Positions 62,321 to 64,000 of a DNA stretch of 64,000 nt are shown here, in pieces. How positions within the stretch are numbered: the stretch's first letter is position 1; every line of letters begins with the position of its first letter. Origin of the DNA: Paenibacillus tundrae (GTDB lineage: Bacteria > Bacillota > Bacilli > Paenibacillales > Paenibacillaceae); assembly GCF_030812775.1 (NCBI RefSeq), contig NZ_JAUSTI010000001.1, positions 558,001 through 622,000 on the forward strand, written 5' to 3'. Below the pieces are notes generated by a model that was given only the letters and a program-made list of their open reading frames with translations, was not told the origin of the DNA and did no database searches. Both the position numbers and the translations under genes were made by a program.

Positions 62321-64000
62321 ATGACGAAAACAGATTATCCATTAGCAATGGCTAAACCTCTGCTTCCACTGCGAGAAGCAATGGAGCAGACGACAGACCA
62401 TACGGCGGTACAGGCTATAACAGATCTGATCCGCAAGGCGGAAATGAAGCAATTGACAATCGCATTCTGCGGGCACTTCTCAGCCGGTAAGTCTAGTCTG
62501 ATTAATAGTTTGTGTGGTAAACGGGTACTGCCTTCAAGTCCAGTGCCTACAAGTGCTAACGTGGTATCAATCCGCAATGGTGCGCCGCGAGCGATTATTC
62601 ATACGACGGATCACGAAAGCGCTGACAATGCATCAGGCGTGGGTAGTACACTGGAGGTTTCCCCTGAGCAGTTAGAAGCGTATTGCAAAAATGGCGGCGC
62701 ATATCGTTCGATTGAAGTGTGGGATGATATTCCTTTGCTGAAGAATGATGCAGTACTGTTAGATACACCTGGTGTGGATTCGACAGATCGAGGTCATGGA
62801 TTGGCGACTCATTCAGCACTTCATTTAGCTGACGTCGTGTTCTATGTGATGGATTATAATCATGTGCAATCAGAGAGCAACTTGTCTTTTGCTAAAAGTT
62901 TGTCGGATTGGGGCAAACCGTTGTTCTTGATCGTGAATCAGATTGATAAACATCGAGAACATGAGCTTTCGTTTGATACGTATATTGAAGGTGTTGAAAC
63001 GATCTTTAATGCTTGGGAAGTTCGATATGATGGGCTATTGTTCACATCACTTCGAGACAAGGATCACCGCTACAACCAGTGGAAGCAGATTCCTGAGCTT
63101 ATTGAACATATGTTGGAACATAAAGAGGGTCTGATCCAGCATAGTTTGGTGAGTTCCGCCAGTCATGTAACAGAACAACATTTAGAGCGGCGAGCGGAAG
63201 AACGAGAAGAGGAAGAAGCAAGTTTGCTTGAGGAAATTGGTGGACCGGAAGGCTTGGAGAGATTGGAGCATGAGCTAGCTGCAATTCAGCAACAAGAAGC
63301 TGAGCTTCGTTCCAAGCCCTCACGGGAACGAGAGAAGTTTCGGGCAGAACTTGAACCTCTTCTAGCCAATGCCAATCTCACACCAGCAGATATCCGTACG
63401 TCAGCAGGTGCATTTCTGGAAAGTCGCAAACCTGGATTCCGGGTGGGACTCCTATTTTCGGGAGGCAAAACGGAGCAGGAGAAACAACGTCGAGTGGCAG
63501 AGCTCGTTAACTTGTTGAATGACCAAGTTCAGGGACAAGTGGAGGTTCATATCCGGACGATGCTTAGACAGCTTGGTGAATCTCATCAGCTCTGGGGAGC
63601 TGAGTGGGAACAAGCGCTGAATGCAGAGCTTCCTGTCGTGGATGAAGCTTTGCTTGAGATGAAACGAAGTGCAAGTGCAGAGTTGTCGCCTGAGTATATA
63701 CTTCAATATAGCAAAGAGTTGCGAGGCGAGATTGAGGCTCGCTACCGCAAGTCGGCCATGATGCTGGTCGACCGCATGCTTGAAGCGCTGAGCGCGCAAG
63801 GCGAAGCCGCGCTTCAAGCGCTGGACGCCAGCCGCACAGCGTTGCTGGCGCAATCCGCTGCGGCGACGCGCTACACAGCGCTCCAGCGCGCCGCCGCAGC
63901 GGAGGCAGCAGGGCTGCGCAGCCTGCTGCCTCCTGCGGGCTCCCTCCCCTCCGGACTATTGCCGGAGGTGCGGAGCCCGCAAGTGCCCGTGCATGAGCCG
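62321..64000 (+). CDS. dynamin-like GTPase, 3' end outside window
   Basis: 560 codons in the window, still open at the edge. The GTPase domain shows G1 GHFSAGKSS, G3 LDTPGVD and G4 VNQID in the first 210 residues, followed by long helices (about 265-400 and 430-560) as in bacterial dynamins. Firmicute DynA proteins are about 1,200 residues with two such units, so half may be missing here. Acts on membranes, for example in fusion and phage stress tolerance. AGGGGGAAAGG precedes ATG. The last 230 bases turn strongly GC- and Ala-rich. Confidence 0.85.
   Translation, partial: MTKTDYPLAMAKPLLPLREAMEQTTDHTAVQAITDLIRKAEMKQLTIAFCGHFSAGKSSLINSLCGKRVLPSSPVPTSANVVSIRNGAPRAIIHTTDHESADNASGVGSTLEVSPEQLEAYCKNGGAYRSIEVWDDIPLLKNDAVLLDTPGVDSTDRGHGLATHSALHLADVVFYVMDYNHVQSESNLSFAKSLSDWGKPLFLIVNQIDKHREHELSFDTYIEGVETIFNAWEVRYDGLLFTSLRDKDHRYNQWKQIPELIEHMLEHKEGLIQHSLVSSASHVTEQHLERRAEEREEEEASLLEEIGGPEGLERLEHELAAIQQQEAELRSKPSREREKFRAELEPLLANANLTPADIRTSAGAFLESRKPGFRVGLLFSGGKTEQEKQRRVAELVNLLNDQVQGQVEVHIRTMLRQLGESHQLWGAEWEQALNAELPVVDEALLEMKRSASAELSPEYILQYSKELRGEIEARYRKSAMMLVDRMLEALSAQGEAALQALDASRTALLAQSAAATRYTALQRAAAAEAAGLRSLLPPAGSLPSGLLPEVRSPQVPVHEP

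Overview
The window looks like a Paenibacillus-type (Firmicutes, Bacillales) chromosome. The signs are strong purine-rich ribosome binding sites with frequent GTG and TTG starts, a proline T-box leader, an RLP-type methionine salvage cluster, SLH-domain and copper-amine-oxidase-fold cell wall proteins, and Fur boxes of the Bacillus type. Everything here was read by eye from sequence; no database search was run.

Left chromosomal arm (1-14230). A membrane protein gene open to the left edge is followed by a minus-strand cluster proB-proA-proC-mtnW-mtnX-mtnB. It is preceded by a T-box leader whose probable specifier is a proline codon, so three methionine-salvage genes sit in a proline biosynthesis operon. 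An MtnE-like aminotransferase and an MtnU-like amidase lie nearby; mtnA, mtnK and mtnD are not in the window. Between them is an iron pair: a Fur-boxed siderophore-binding lipoprotein and a Fur-boxed AraC regulator fused to a similar binding domain (Btr-like). A LysR regulator divergent from leuCD ends this arm.

Prophage (14242-50935, about 36.7 kb, flanked by a 19-bp direct repeat). It is inserted in the lysR-leuC intergenic region, exactly on a dyad that looks like a LysR box, and the phage arm re-creates that dyad on the leuC side. Layout: tyrosine integrase, ImmA-like protease with zinc ribbons, repressor, Cro-like protein and divergent promoters; a chain of small early genes; an O-like replication protein with iterons inside its gene, a G39P-like loader and a DnaB-like helicase; a candidate late regulator. 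Next comes an AT-rich accessory block with a structured RNA candidate, a three-gene cassette of unknown function and a membrane coiled-coil gene in reverse orientation. Then follow HNH, TerS and TerL, an HK97-type head, a short-sheath contractile tail with simple baseplate, tail fibre, holin and GH24 endolysin. At the right end are a small basic protein, an Ltp-type lipoprotein (likely superinfection exclusion), a possible small RNA and two more unknown genes. All recognised structural genes are open, so the prophage may be intact.

Right chromosomal arm (50936-64000). leuC-leuD, an unknown gene, two tandem AMIN/Amidase_3 autolysin paralogues, a GerMN lipoprotein, a large SLH protein, endonuclease III (nth), a small conserved-looking gene, and the first 560 codons of a dynamin-like GTPase that runs off the right edge.

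Most noteworthy: the attachment site overlapping the leuCD regulatory dyad, a strong Fur box in the same intergenic region, the structured RNA and unknown cassette at 25.5-28.8 kb, the iteron array inside the replication gene, and the proline T-box apparently governing methionine salvage genes.
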